The notes: generated from the sequence alone by a model not told the origin. A stretch of DNA of 64,000 bases from Paralithodes platypus (GCA_032716605.1 CM064530.1:8895923-8959922), one strand, 5' to 3'; positions 9,961 to 20,815 are shown, counted from the first letter of the stretch. Translations and numbers: made by a program.

Positions 9961-10330
9961 TTAAGGGGGGATAGGCCGCTTTTCTGACCCCCCTTCTGCC
10001 TCATGTTTAGTCCCATTAGTTTTGAGATTATACGACGTTCGGCCCATTAGTTTGATGATTTTAAGACCTTTCGCCACATTTCTTTGGCAATATTAAAAGT
10101 GTTCGTGTCATTTAGGTGTCGATTTTTTTCCTGGCGAGCGATAGCGACCCTGTAATTTAGGAGGAAGCGGCCTTCGGTCGGGAAATTTTTCTACTGAAAA
10201 ATTTAAAAATATATCTTGAAGGGGGATCCCGGGGTTGTTTTATTAAGTGTGATGGAGGTCTAGAGAGGAAACTAAAAATATATTAAATAAATGAAAAAAT
10301 CGGCCAAATAAATTCATCATCCCCCCTTAA
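9961..10330 (+). mobile_element. Family A TTAA MITE, complete (long type)
   Basis: TTAA occurs at 9961-9964 and 10327-10330. The core has ggcgagcgatagcgaccc, 'gcggccttcggtcgg' and the AT stem in the AAATTTTTC form. It is 370 bp and clearly related to copies at 42057 and 43248. Confidence 0.9.
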
Positions 10331-10529
10331 CCCAAACTCAAACATCTATAGTCTCCCAACCCATGGAGGACAGGCGCTACCGTACCGTACTTGCTTCCCA
10401 CCACTACAGTACTTCCGGCGCTCGCATAACCTTGTGGTGCCTGTACTTAAGGTGTAAATTGGCGTACTTAATGTCTCACCAGCCTTGGGATTAACGTAAA
10501 AACGGTAATGACGGTAAACTGGACTGTAG

Positions 10530-11140
10530 GAGTGTTGTTGTTGTTGTTGTTGTGTGGTGATGCTGTAGTTACTGTTGTTGTTGTAGTTGTGATGCTGTTT
10601 GTGTTGGTGGTGGTGTTGGGGGTGATGGTGAATTGGACCATATAATAGCGTGGTTGTAACTGTTCTTGTTGTTGTTGCTTTTGGTTGTATTGTTGTTGGT
10701 GGTGATGGTAGTGTTGATGGTCGTGGTGTTGTGGTGATATGGTGTGGTGTGGTATGGTTATTGGTGAAGGTAAACTGGGTGATGGTGTTGATGGTGGTGT
10801 GGTATGGTAATGGTGTTGGTGTTAGTGAAGTGGTGTGGTGTGGTATGGTGATGGTGTTGGTGGTGGTGAAGTGGTGTGGTGTGGTGATGGTGTTGGTGGA
10901 GGTAAACTTGGTTGTGGTGTTGATAGTGGATGAGGTGGTGTGGTGTAGTGTGGTAAAGGTGTTGGTGGAGGCTAATTGGGTGGTGGTGTTGATAGTGGAG
11001 GAGGTAGTGTGGTGATGGTGTTGGTGGAGGTAAACCTGGTTGTGGTGTTGGAGGAGGTGGTGTGGTAATGTTGGTAGAGGTATACTGGGTGGTGTTGTTA
11101 ATAGTGATGTGGTGTGGTGTGGTAATAGTGTTGGCAGAGA
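10530..11140. repeat. GT-rich low-complexity region (GTGGTGTTGGTGATGGT-type)
   Basis: Degenerate GGT/GTT/GTG units are arranged in loose repeats of about 60-75 bp ('ggaggtaaac.tggttgtggtgttga'). The long open frames on both strands (valine-rich or His/Thr-rich) follow from composition. Confidence 0.7.
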
Positions 11141-11384
11141 GTCCTAACAATGGATACCATTGTTTGACACTAATCCAGTTGAGAAATTCGCTGTTCAACT
11201 GGAATGAATGAATGAATACCGTAAATGAAAGAAACTCCACATGGCAGCGCAACAGCAAAGGAGAACAAAAACTAAAACCCAGAAAAGTGGAGGTAACATA
11301 CAAAACGGAGTGCTGTACTGGAAAAGAAGAATATTATTAGAGCAGGAGTGAATCAAAAAGTGCATGGTGTGGTGTGGTTCAGTC

Positions 11385-11451
11385 TATAACCAACGTAAAC
11401 AAAGCGGCGTGACTCACCCAGGGTACCCTCAACCATAACAAACAGAAGCAA
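11385..11451. repeat. Short interspersed block repeated at 13030-13085
   Basis: 'gtaaacaaagc.gc.tg.ctc' followed by 'accctcaacca' occurs here and at 13030-13085, next to a 51-bp array here and a family I element there. Its function is unknown. Confidence 0.4.
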
Positions 11452-12667
11452 CACCACCACCTTCTTCTTCTCTAATGTACTCTGATATCACCTTCTAGTT
11501 TGTAACACCACCTTCCTCTTCTCTAATGTACTCTGATATCACCTTCTAGTTTGTAACACCACCTTCTTCTTCTCTAATGTACTCTGATATCACCTTCTAG
11601 TTTGTAACACCACCTTTTTCTTCTCTAATGTACTCTGATATCACCTAGTTTGTAACACCACCTTCCTCTTCTCTAATGTACTCTGATATCACCTTCTAGT
11701 TTGTAACACCACCTTCTTCTTCTCTAATGTACTCTGATATCACCTTCTAGTTTGTAACACCACCTTCCTCTTCTTTAATGTACTCTGATATCACCTTCTA
11801 GTTTGTAACACCACCTTCCTCTTCTCTAATGTACTCTGATATCACCTTCTAGTTTGTAACACCACCTTCTTCTTCTCTAATGTACTCTGATATCACCTTC
11901 TAGTTTGTAACACCACCTTCCTCTTCTTTAATGTACTCTGATATCACCTTCTAGTTTGTAACACCACCTTCCTCTTCTCTAATGTACTCTGATATCACCT
12001 TCTAGTTTGTAACACCGCCTTCTTCTTCTCTAATGTACTCTGATATCACCTTCTAGTTTGTAACACCACCTTCCTCTTCTTTAATGTACTCTGATATCAA
12101 CCTTCTAGTTTGTAACACCACCTTCCTCTTCTCTAATGTACTCTGATATCACCTTCTAGTTTGTAACACCACCTTCCTCTTCTCTAATGTACTCTGATAT
12201 CACCTTCTAGTTTGTAACACCACCTTCCTCTTCTCTAATGTACTCTGATATCACCTTCTAGCTTGTAACACCACCTTCTTCTTCTCTAATGTACTCTGAT
12301 ATCACCTTCTAGTTTGTAACACCACCTTCCTCTTCTCTAATGTACTCTGATATCACCTTCTAGTTTGTAACACCACCTTCCTCTTCTCTAATGTACTCTG
12401 ATATCACCTTCTAGTTTGTAACACCACCTTCCTCTTCTCTAATATACTCTGATATCACCTTCTAGTTTGTAACACCACCTTCCTCTTCTCTAATGTACTC
12501 TGATATCACCTTCTAGTTTGTAACACCACCTTCCTCTTCTCTAATGTACTCTGATATCACCTAGTTTGTAACACCACCTTCCTCTTCTCTAATGTACTCT
12601 GATATCACCTTCTAGTTTGTAACACCACCTTCCTCTTCTCTAATGTACTCTGATATCACCTAGTTTG
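11452..12667. repeat. 51-bp tandem array, ~24 copies
   Basis: The unit runs CACCTTCTAGTTTGTAACAC, CACCTTCCTCTTCTCTAATG, TACTCTGATAT (51 bp). Copies alternate TTCCTC and TTCTTC variants, and some lack CTTCTAG or carry one extra base, for example near 12098. Because 51 is divisible by three, frames persist through several units, but stops occur in every unit in some frames. Confidence 0.97.
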
Positions 12668-12822
12668 TTTGTCTTCCTTTTTTGTCTTTTATTTCTTATT
12701 TCTTCGTCTTTTACTACTCTACGTTCCCTCTGATTTCATCGTCTTTCATTCCAACACTCTATTATGCATTATGTAGCAGGGAAAACGGAAACTATACCCT
12801 GTTCCACATAGGTAGTCCAGAA

Positions 12823-12945
12823 ATCGTGAACCCGAACCTCTGTAACTCAAAATGGGCTAGAACAAATGGGTTGTATACCCTAGCTGACCTTTCCCAATGG
12901 TAGAAAATATTAGCTCCATTACTCTAGTTGTTTGGGTTATATATT
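12823..12945 (-). mobile_element. Family H MITE fragment
   Basis: The complement matches the interior of the family H copies at 28037 and 42907 ('aacaactagagtaat.gagctaatat', 'tttgttctagccc', 'ttttgagttacagagg'). The outer ends are lost. Confidence 0.6.
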
Positions 12946-13097
12946 TTAATGTTCAAAAGTTTGGGCATACTTACTTAGAACAAGGTATAGCCACCCGTGT
13001 TCTGTGTGTGTGTCAGTATACGGAATACAAGCGATGTAAACAAAGCAGCCTGCCTCCCTCACAACCCTCAACCAACACAAACCTTACACCCCCACAG

Positions 13098-13310
13098 TAC
13101 AGTCGGCCTAATAAGTGATGTCTCGGTACCTAGTATGTTTTGATCTACAATTGGTACCAGCAATATTTACACATGATTATTTCTTTTTGAGTGAGATACA
13201 CCAACACGTTCCTACACTTACCCACCCTATTCAACATCTGAAAGGCATTAGTACAGCACAGAGGGAGCCAAACGTAATGCCAGCTGAGACATGACTTGTT
13301 AGCACCAATG
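13098..13310. mobile_element. Family I inverted-repeat element
   Basis: It starts 'cagtcggcctaataagtgat' and ends with a related inverted copy ('gctgagacatgacttgttagca'). The interior matches the copy at 30049-30268 along its length. It includes 'ccctattcaacatctgaaag' and 'gcattagtaca', which resembles the 30-bp satellite unit of 45.6-57.9 kb. There is no coding capacity. Confidence 0.65.
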
Positions 13311-13354
13311 TACTCTCTTCATACCTTACCAACAGCATATCCAGAGATCTTATA

Positions 13355-13505
13355 GTTCCATCATTATCATTATTATCATCACTACCACCATTATTATCAC
13401 CACCATTATCACCCATATCATAAAATCACCATCACTACCACCATTATTATCACCATCACTATCACCACCACCATCGTTATCACCACCATTACCAACATCA
13501 CAAAT
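13355..13505. repeat. (ATC/ACC/ATT)n imperfect trinucleotide repeat
   Basis: CATCACCATTATTATCACCA-type sequence, interrupted. Confidence 0.85.
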
Positions 13506-13629
13506 CAGCTGCTAAAGGAGTAAATTTTCCGCCAGGTGTAAACAGAAAAAAAGAAAGAAAAACTACAGTGCATTGTCTCTCTATCTTTATCTCTCCTATC
13601 GAACATTGTGTGGAGATAGGAATGGCTAC

Positions 13630-13935
13630 AAAAAAGGTCATACGTTATAAAGTATTAACTTATAAAACTATATAATCAATCTAGAAGTAACAGATAAACA
13701 TTGAATATAAGGTAGATCACAGGTTTATACACTTATATACAGAATTATACAAAATAGGTCATAGGTTATACAGTATTGATTTATAACTGTAATCAATCTA
13801 GAAGTGACAAGTATAAATTGAACACAGGTCAAAGGTGTATCCACTTCAATACATAATGCTACAAAATAGGGCATAGGTTATACAATATTGACTTATAAAC
13901 ACTCATCAATCTAGAAGTGATAATAAATGCATAAC
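13630..13935. repeat. ~115-bp tandem repeat, about 2.6 copies
   Basis: Three blocks each begin near 'caaaatagg(t/g)cataggttatac' and contain 'caatctagaagtga', at about 13630, 13748 and 13860. They are diverged, so the duplication is old. Confidence 0.7.
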
Positions 13936-14049
13936 TCTACCTTCATCCCCAGTCAACGCCACCAGCCTGTGTTTCCTACCTGTAAAAGAGAACATTAATT
14001 AATATAGGAATAATTTAGTGATGATAAGAAAGTTAGAACAATACTGAGA

Positions 14050-14052
<3 letters not shown>

Positions 14053-14086
<34 letters not shown>
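14053..14086. repeat. (GA)n microsatellite
   Basis: This is a short GA run. Confidence 0.95.
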
Positions 14087-14089
<3 letters not shown>

Positions 14090-14259
14090 ACCAACACCAC
14101 CCTCTTCCATATAAGCACCAGGTACGAGAAAATTAGCCCAATTGCAGAACAAAAAATCGACTTGAAGAGAAAATGGCCGTTTTTTTTACGCGTGTCACCT
14201 GAAGCCAATTCGTGATGATAGTGACCTTGGTGTTTCGTATGGTGTGTTGTACCCCCCAA

Positions 14260-14300
14260 AAAAATGTACAAATTTATCTAGAAGGGGGGGGGGGGGGATG
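14260..14300 (+). mobile_element. Family A core fragment
   Basis: 'aaaaatgtacaaatttatctagaaggggg', the part after the AT stem of family A, stands alone just before a complete copy. It runs into a poly-G tract. Confidence 0.6.
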
Positions 14301-14321
14301 TTGGGGATGTTTTGTTACAGC

Positions 14322-14692
14322 TTAAGGGGAGGAAGACTGTTTTTCTGGACCCCCTTCTCCCTAATGTTTAGCCCCACTAGTTTTGAGATTATAAGACGTT
14401 CGGCCCATTAGTTTGGCGATTTTAACACCTTTCGCCCCATTTTGTTGTCAATTTTAAGACCTTTCGTGCCATTTAGGTCTATTATTTCCTGGCGAGCGAT
14501 AGCGAGCCTGCAATTTTAAGAGGAATCGGCCTTCGGCCAGGAAATTTTTCTACCGAAAAATTTACAAATTTACCTTGAAGGGGGGTCTAGGGAGTGTTTT
14601 TCCAAGCTTGATGGAGGTCTAGGGAGGAAACTAAAAAAATATATATCAATAAATGAATTAATAGACCACACAAACGGCCAGCCACCCCTTAA
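14322..14692 (+). mobile_element. Family A TTAA MITE, complete (long type)
   Basis: TTAA lies at 14322-14325 and 14689-14692. The core has GGCGAGCGATAGCGAGCC, 'cggccttcggccagg', and the AT stem with both sides changed (AAATTTTTC / GAAAAATTT), so pairing is kept. Confidence 0.9.
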
Positions 14693-14775
14693 TGGAGGTC
14701 TGGGGAGGAAACTAAAAGAATAATAAGTAAATCAATAAATGGACCGATAAATAAACGCTTCCCCCCTCCTTAAGG
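14691..14775 (+). mobile_element. Family A tail fragment, tandem to the previous copy
   Basis: A second tail ('aatggaggtctggggaggaaactaaaagaataataag') follows the complete copy and ends near TCCTTAAG. It may come from slippage or unequal exchange between adjacent elements. Confidence 0.6.
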
Positions 14776-14945
14776 TTGTGAAGGTGTGTGTTGCTGTGTT
14801 GGTGTGATGGAGATCGTTAGGTGTTTGTTATGGTGTTCGTGCGGTAATAAACGCTTCACCCCTCCTTGAGGTTGTGAAGGTGTGTGTTGCTGTGTTGGTG
14901 TGATGGAGATCGTTAGGTGTTTGTTATGGTGTTCGTGCGGTAATA
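14750..14945. repeat. ~97-bp tandem duplication
   Basis: 'aataaacgcttc.cccctcctt' through 'ggtgttcgtgcggtaataaa' appears twice (starts near 14751 and 14847) with only a few differences. It is a recent local duplication that includes the end of the MITE tail. Confidence 0.85.
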
Positions 14946-15019
14946 AATAACATCACCTTTTTTACTCCAGGTATTTTATTTAAGTTACCGTCAAAAGCGT
15001 CTGCTGATGATATTATAAT

Positions 15020-15077
<58 letters not shown>
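15020..15077. repeat. (TG)n microsatellite
   Basis: This is an uninterrupted TG run. Confidence 0.98.
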
Positions 15078-15274
15078 AGTCAGTATTGTATAATAATAAT
15101 AATAAACGGTTTATTAAAGAATGGCAGCCTCATGAGCTGAAAATACACAAAATGTATGTATGTAGTAATGTGTATGTGCTTGCGATAATGTGTGTGTGTA
15201 GCCTATATTCTTATGCTATGTGTGTGTTACTCAGTTACTTGTTCTCAGTTACTTGTTCGTCAAGGGGAATCCAC

Positions 15275-15720
15275 GCAATGCGAGCTAAGCTCATAATTAT
15301 CGCGCCTCCTTAATTGGGAATGTATTACGTGAAATGCATGTTAAGTGTTTATGTATCGTTGGAATGGCTGTGGATGTGTGTGTAGTCTGTATTTTAGCCA
15401 ATTGGCGACATCTGGATACGAAGGCTTAGGGTTAATCTGTACGGTACCATTCTCACTACGGTACCAGTCTCACCCGAAGGCTTAGGTTGACCAGTAGCTT
15501 AGGTTGACCAGTACGATACCCATCTCACCTTGTAACCGATCACCAACCCCAGATGGGACGTCACAACTTCGTCCACTTATACCAGGTTCCTATTTATACT
15601 GCTAGGTGAACAGAGGCTACACCGTTAGGAGACTTGCCCAAATGTCTCTTCCCCGCCCGGGTCGCGAACCCGGGACCTTCTGGTTGTGAGCCAGACGCGC
15701 TATCAGTTACGCCACGGGTG
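15275..15720 (-). repeat. tRNA-Val-like SINE (family S1), copy 1
   Basis: On the minus strand the head (15720-15653) reads as a tRNA-like sequence. It has an A-box region GTGGCGTAACTGATAG, an anticodon arm TCTGG-CTCACAA-CCAGA (central CAC, as in tRNA-Val) and a B box GGTTCGCGACC. The roughly 370-bp body contains 'aggaacctggtataagtgga', 'gacgtcccatctggggttgg' and the tail 'ttggctaaaatacagacta'. The copy at 26985-27412 matches throughout. The head abuts a (TG)n-like tract. SINEs of this design are transcribed by RNA polymerase III and moved by LINE enzymes (general knowledge). Confidence 0.75.
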
Positions 15721-15893
15721 TGTGTGTATATGTATGTATGTATGTGTATATATGTAGCCTATACTCTCATGCTATGTGTGTGCGTGTTAGCCCTAATGGA
15801 GAGTGGTGGTGGTATGACAACATAACAGTAATGTACACTCAGGCACACTAATCACTAAACGCGTACACAACTTTGACATGTACTGTATACAGG

Positions 15894-15896
<3 letters not shown>

Positions 15897-15939
<43 letters not shown>
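15897..15939. repeat. (TG)n microsatellite with flanking duplication
   Basis: The TG run is flanked by two copies of 'gatgtacactcaggcacacta' (15830 and 15954 regions), so a duplication of about 125 bp spans the microsatellite. Confidence 0.85.
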
Positions 15940-15941
<2 letters not shown>

Positions 15942-16025
15942 CAACATACCAGTGATGTACACTCAGGCACACTAGTCACGAAACATTGTTGATATTGATT
16001 ATTTTTGCCAGGACATTAAAAAAGG

Positions 16026-16240
16026 GGCCTCTCCACATCCCCTTCAAGTTAAATTTGTACATTTGTCGGTCGAAAAATGTCCTGGTCAAAGACCGGTCTC
16101 TCCTAAGTTACAGAATTGCTACCATTCGCATAAAACACAATCAACACCTGAATGGGGCAAAACTTCGTACAATCACCAAACTAAAGGGACAAAACGTCAT
16201 CAAATTGCCTAACTACCCGGTACTGGGCCGAAACTAGCGT
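16026..16240 (-). mobile_element. Diverged family A-related element
   Basis: It shares the order and wording of the family A core in reverse orientation ('aaatttgtacatttgtcggtcgaaaaatg', 'gaccggtctctcctaagttaca', 'acacctgaatgg'). It is much diverged, and no TTAA pair was found. Confidence 0.55.
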
Positions 16241-16385
16241 GGTCAAAACGGACAACTCGGTTAGACAGGATTAACTTATAAACCTAAAGAACAAATTATA
16301 CAAATATTTGCGAAAGTACTTACATACAGCTTTAAAAAAAAAAAAAAAAAATTTGAGGATTATGACGCATTTTGAGTTTATTCTG

Positions 16386-16705
16386 AGTCTACAATCATCA
16401 CCATCATCACAATCATCACCATCTTCACAATCATCACCATCTTCACCATCTACAGTCTACACAATCATCACCATCATCACCATCTTCACAATCATCACCA
16501 TCTTCACAATCATCACAATCATCACAATCATCACCATCATCACAATCATCACCATCATCACAATCATCACCATCTTCACAATCATCACCATCTACAGTCT
16601 ACACAATCATCACCATCTTCACAATAATCACCATCCATACAATCATCACCATTCATACAATCATCACCATTCATACAATCATCACCATCCTTACCATCAT
16701 CACCG
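16386..16705. repeat. (ATCATCACC)n / (ATCTTCAC)n microsatellite
   Basis: Interrupted CAATCATCACCATCATCA units. The 148-codon Thr/Ile/His-rich open frame here is an artefact of repetition. Confidence 0.95.
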
Positions 16706-16794
16706 AGTTTCTACCTGGCAGTATGAGGGTAGTGGTGAGGTAGAAGAGTGGTGATTAGCAGTTCTGGCACGGTGGTGGTAATGGTGATGTGCTG

Positions 16795-17291
16795 CTAATA
16801 TTAACAAGGTGATGACGTTGGTAGTAAGAGGTGGTGAGAGTGGTAATATTAACAAGGTGATGACGTTGGTAGTAAGGAGTGGTGATGGTGGTAGTTATAG
16901 GTGGTGAGAGTGGTGATGGTGGTAATATTAACAAGGTGATGACGTTGGTAGTTAGAGGTGGTGGCGAGAGTGGTGATATTTAACAAGGTGATGACGTTGG
17001 TAGTAAGGAGTGGTGATGGTGGTAGTTATAGGTGGTGAGAGTGGTGATGGTGGTAATATTAACAAGGTGATGACGTTGGTAGTTAGAGGTGGTGGCGAGA
17101 GTGGTGATATTTAACAAGGTGATGACGTTGGTAGTAAGGAGTGGTGATGGTGGTAGTTATAGGTGGTGAGAGTGGTGATGGTGGTAATATTAACAAGGTG
17201 ATGACGTTGGTAGTTAGAGGTGGTGGCGAGAGTGGTGATATTTAACAAGGTGATGACGTTGGTAGTAAGGGGTGGTGATGGTGGTGATATT
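16795..17291. repeat. 131-bp tandem array, ~4 copies
   Basis: The unit contains 'aacaaggtgatgacgttggt', 'agtaaggagtggtgatggtg', 'gtagttataggtggtgagag' and 'gtggtggcgagagtggtgat'. 'gtagtaagg' recurs at 16869, 17000, 17131 and 17262, exactly 131 bp apart. Degenerate relatives continue at 17500-17660. Confidence 0.95.
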
Positions 17292-17295
17292 AACA

Positions 17296-17480
17296 ATTTC
17301 AAAATCCGATTCCGCATTTCCTTTGTTTTCTGGTTATTATTAGACCACTTTTTTTTCAGATTAGGAAGGGTATGTGAAATTCAGAGGGTTAATTGAGATA
17401 GTCTTTACCTTTATAATTCCCACTGATCCTTCCTAAACAGCATAAAATCTCTTAATGATAGCCAGAATAAACTGTCAAAA
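17296..17480. mobile_element. Family E fragment
   Basis: It shows 'ttctggttattattagacca', 'ttcagattaggaagg', 'ccttcctaaacagcataaaa' and 'tgatagccagaataaac', the inverted inner blocks of family E. Terminal TTAA motifs were not found. Confidence 0.6.
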
Positions 17481-17676
17481 TGCGTTATAATCTTCCAAGG
17501 TGATGACATTGGTAATTGGAGGTTGTGATGGTGGTGATATTTACAAGGTGGTGACGATGGAAGATGGAGGTGGTGAGAGTGGTGAGGATAGGAAGGGGTG
17601 GTGAAAGTGGTTATCATGGTGATATGAACAAGGTGATGATGGTATTAGTAAGGGATTGGTGAGAGTGATGAGGAAG

Positions 17677-18017
17677 TTAAGGGGGGGGGGGGTGACCTGC
17701 TTTTTTTGTCTACTTTTCTCTTTCTCTGGCTTGTATCCATTTGGCCCCATTCAGCCTACTGTTTTAAGACGTTTATCCTCATCCAGGTGTCAATACCGCT
17801 CGCCAGCATATTTGTTAAAAAAATATATAATTTGTACATTTTTCGATAGAAAAATTTCTCAAGCCGGATTTCTCCATACAATGCTGGCTCGCTATCGCTC
17901 GCCAGGAAGAAATCGACACCTGGATGGGGATAAACGTCTTAAAACAGTTGGCTGAATTGGGCCGAATGAATACAAGCCATAGAAAAGGAGTGAAAAAACA
18001 CAGGTTACCCCCCTTAA
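17677..18017. mobile_element. Family B foldback MITE, complete
   Basis: TTAA lies at 17677-17680 and 18014-18017. Long inverted arms read 'ggcttgtatccatttggccc', 'agcctactgttttaagacgt' and 'ccaggtgtca' on the left and their complements on the right ('gacacctggatgggga', 'cgtcttaaaacagtt', 'aatacaagcc'). The centre keeps the family A-like AT stem ('acatttttcgatagaaaaatt') and 'ggctcgctatcgctcgcc'. There is no coding capacity. Confidence 0.85.
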
Positions 18018-18152
18018 GATAGTGAGTTCACTGCTCAATAGGTGGCGTTCTGAGAGTGAGGGTCTGAGTCTGGAGGGTGAGACGGTGAAGCACTTGAACT
18101 AAGAAACCAGCCGCTTCAGAGATGGAGCTGCTTCGAGCCATGATGGATGCTT

Positions 18153-18262
18153 CGCATGTCTCACTCCCCAGACTGGAACAAGACCTCACGGGCTTCACCG
18201 TGTTGAGCGGTGGAATGTACAGGCTCTCAGCCTATGCCCGAGAGGAAGTAGTTGGGGGGGGG
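18153..18262 (+). repeat. Inverted repeat family K, left arm
   Basis: 'tgtctcactccccagactgg ... gaggaagta' recurs inverted at 18563-18668. The arms are about 105 bp with roughly 300 bp between them. Confidence 0.75.
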
Positions 18263-18350
18263 AAAAAAAAAAAAAAAAAAAAAAAACACTGATGATGAAA
18301 GGAGAGACATGGAGTAACGCTGGAGGCTGAAGTGAATGGGGGGGGGGGCG
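18255..18350. repeat. Poly-G / poly-A / poly-G tracts
   Basis: G run, then about 23 A's (18265-18287), then a further G run at 18339-18348. Confidence 0.85.
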
Positions 18351-18429
18351 CTGTACGTAATATGGTAATGTATACAGGGAGGTTTGAGGGTAGATTACCA
18401 TTTAAGTTTTTTTGTTTTTCTTGACCCCC

Positions 18430-18510
18430 AGTTTCCTCATCATAGTTACCATTAGACGATTTTCTTCAACGTATAATATACCTCTAGGATTAAAAGGAGT
18501 ACCGGTATAG
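18430..18510. mobile_element. Family E-like fragment
   Basis: 'catcatagttaccattagac' and 'acctctaggattaaaaggagta' match family E at 22170-22210. Confidence 0.45.
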
Positions 18511-18562
18511 GCCTACATACCACATCACTAAACCCTCAGATTTTTTTTCTTTTTTTCTATAT

Positions 18563-18668
18563 TCCAACTTACTTCCTCTCGGGCATAGGCTGAGAGCCTT
18601 AACATTCACCGCTTTACAATGAACAGTGAAGCCCGTGAGGTCTTGTTCCAGTCTAGGGAGTGAGACAT
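18563..18668 (-). repeat. Inverted repeat family K, right arm
   Basis: This is the complement of 18153-18262 with a few differences ('cttcctctcgggcataggct', 'gtgaagcccgtgaggtcttg'). Confidence 0.75.
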
Positions 18669-18782
18669 GTATGGATTTCAAAGGCAGCGTCACACTGTTT
18701 TTCGCAAATATCTCTCTAATGAATTGTTGTATCAGTATGGTATTTCAGCACAAAGCCTGTTACACCCCGACCTAATTTATAG
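18666..18782 (+). repeat. SINE family D, 3' part only
   Basis: The sequence from 'atttcaaaggcagcgtcacac' to 'ccccgacctaatttat' is, apart from a few bases, the complement of 20585-20693, where a tRNA-like head is attached. This copy lacks the head. Confidence 0.7.
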
Positions 18783-19823
18783 ATAATATATTACATTGCC
18801 ATAAGTGTTTAGTCAGAAGTTTACTGAAGAATATTAAGTCTAATCCAGTCATCGCCTCTAGGGTCTTGTACACATTCAGACGAGTGTGGGGTACTGTCTA
18901 ACCCCTCCAACCCTCCTACCAACCCCCAGACCATTACCCCAGTGCCTAGTTCACCCTCTCCCCGTCTCCCTCATTACTCCCACTCACCCTCACTCTTTCA
19001 AAGCTGTAGTATACGGTTTATGTTATCGTGAATACTTAGGTTATTGTGATTACGTACATTAAATACTATATAATTATGTATTTAAGTATCATACTTTGCT
19101 ATTATTCATACAGTTACTGCTATGTCTGGGCATGGAAACGAGAAGTGGGGCGAACGAGCATGAAAGCAATGCATAATCCCCTTGGTAATGGCTGTTTTGC
19201 CGTATGTGTGTATTAGGAGGCCAATGCATGCAGTCATGTGTAGTAAACCAAATAAACGGAATCGTATGTTATTACGTGTGTTCTGAACCGTGTCATGATA
19301 TGTAAAGTGTACCTTTATTGAATACATTCCGCCTCCTGTAATTGCCCCCCCCACCCCACCCCCATCCATCGTCACTTTCTGACGATGTTTTCATGGGCAG
19401 TGATAGCGAATAAATGGTTTACAGTATTGTCATGTTTGCCTCATTTTATTCCTACAATATATTTATCGATCATAATGCATCTACTTTATGACAGTAATGT
19501 AATGTATGTAATAGTCCTAATGATACGTCACAATATATGCAGTATATTTGGTACTTTATATTTATTTGATAAGGCTACAATGAGAGATGCAGTGATGGAG
19601 AGAAGTATATGCAGTCTATAGGTGATGATGTGGTTATCAAAGACACAAGTTAACAAAATATTAATATCTTAACTTAACCATGTTTATATTTTATGATGAA
19701 TGCACAATATTTAGCACAAACTAAAAACAAGTTATCACAATAGGTCCAGACCACAGGTAATACCAATAGAACGTGTTCTTTGTCCTTCTACCACATGTGC
19801 ACAAACATCCGGTTATACAGTAA
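18783..19823. other. About 1 kb with no recognisable gene
   Basis: This is mostly A/T-rich unique-looking sequence with a C-rich patch (18900-18990) and a short C run at 19347-19370. Open frames of up to 89 codons (19106-19375 minus) show no features I recognise. Confidence 0.5.
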
Positions 19824-20149
19824 TTAAGGGGAGGTATTTAGTTTGTTCCCTAGACCTCCATCAAGCTTAAAATTACACCACCTTGAGTCCCTTTCAAGAT
19901 AAATTTGTACATTTTTCGGTAGAAAAATTTCCCGGCCGAAGGCCGGTTCCTCTTAAATTACAGGCTCGCTATCGCTCGACAGGATAGAATCGACACCTGA
20001 ATTGCACGAAAGGTCTTAATATGGGGTGAAAGTTCTTAAAATCGCCAAACTAATGGGGAAAACGTTTTATAATATCAAAAGCAATGGGGCTAAACATGAG
20101 GGAGAAAGGGGTCAAGAAAAAAATCCCTCAAGTGGAGACCTCCCCTTAA
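19824..20149 (-). mobile_element. Family A TTAA MITE, complete (326-bp type)
   Basis: TTAA lies at 19824-19827 and 20146-20149. The core has CCGGCCGAAGGCCGG, 'ggctcgctatcgctcgaca' and the AT stem. Nearly identical in layout to the copies at 22340 and 25670, so this is a recent subfamily. Confidence 0.93.
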
Positions 20150-20584
20150 CAGTGTGGAATACGTCTTGCCTCCATAACAATTTGCACTACCCCTTGTTTA
20201 CGTACTCAATAATATCGTAAGCTGCATGAATATTAGTGCATACACTATAATTATTATATCTATATATATACTGACATAATATAAGTAGCTACAAGTACAG
20301 TGCATAACATGAACCGTATAATATATTGATGGGAGATGCAGGGAGACGAGAGTGAGGAGGGGGTGTGGATGGGGAGACGGTGAGGGGTAAGGAAGGTGAG
20401 GAGGGGGAGATTTAGGGGTAGCTAAGGAGTGGTTTGGGAGGTGTTGGGGGGGGGCTGGGGGGGGGGGAGGGGAAGACGAATACTACACATTCCTTTGAAT
20501 GTGTACACGTGACCTCCCGGCTTCGTCTTAATATTCACGAGTAAACTGCTAACGTAACACATATAGCAAAATGCTATATCGGCC
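20150..20584. other. No gene seen; G-rich patch
   Basis: AT-rich text to about 20325, then purine-rich text with G runs (20447-20471). Nothing recognised. Confidence 0.5.
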
Positions 20585-20815
20585 ATAAATTAGGTCGGGG
20601 TGTAACAGGCTTTGTGCTGAAATACCATACTGATACAACAATTCATTTGAGAGATATTTGCGAAAAACAGTGTGACGCTGCCTTTGAAATCCATAGTAGG
20701 TACAGCACAAATTCCATCCCAATAATATCTTCCCATTGATACATCGGGATTTGAACCCGGGACCTTTGGATTACCAGGCCAGTGGCAAGACCACTCCACC
20801 ACATCTCCTCTTAAA
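20585..20815 (-). repeat. tRNA-derived SINE family D, near full-length
   Basis: On the minus strand the head has an A box TGGTGGAGTGG and a B box GGTTCAAATCC separated as in a tRNA. It is followed by about 150 bp of body shared with 18666-18782. The outer T-stem pair and the acceptor stem are mismatched, so it is not a functional tRNA gene. Confidence 0.7.

Noticed and set aside
10758..11303. 181-codon His/Thr/Pro-rich minus-strand frame
   Set aside because: It is a composition artefact of the GT-rich low-complexity region.
16308..16754. 148-codon Thr/Ile-rich frame
   Set aside because: It reads through an (ATCATCACC)n microsatellite.
20740..20815. Functional tRNA gene on the minus strand
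   Set aside because: A and B boxes are present, but the acceptor stem does not pair and the outer T-stem pair is mismatched. The downstream body is repeated, which fits a SINE.
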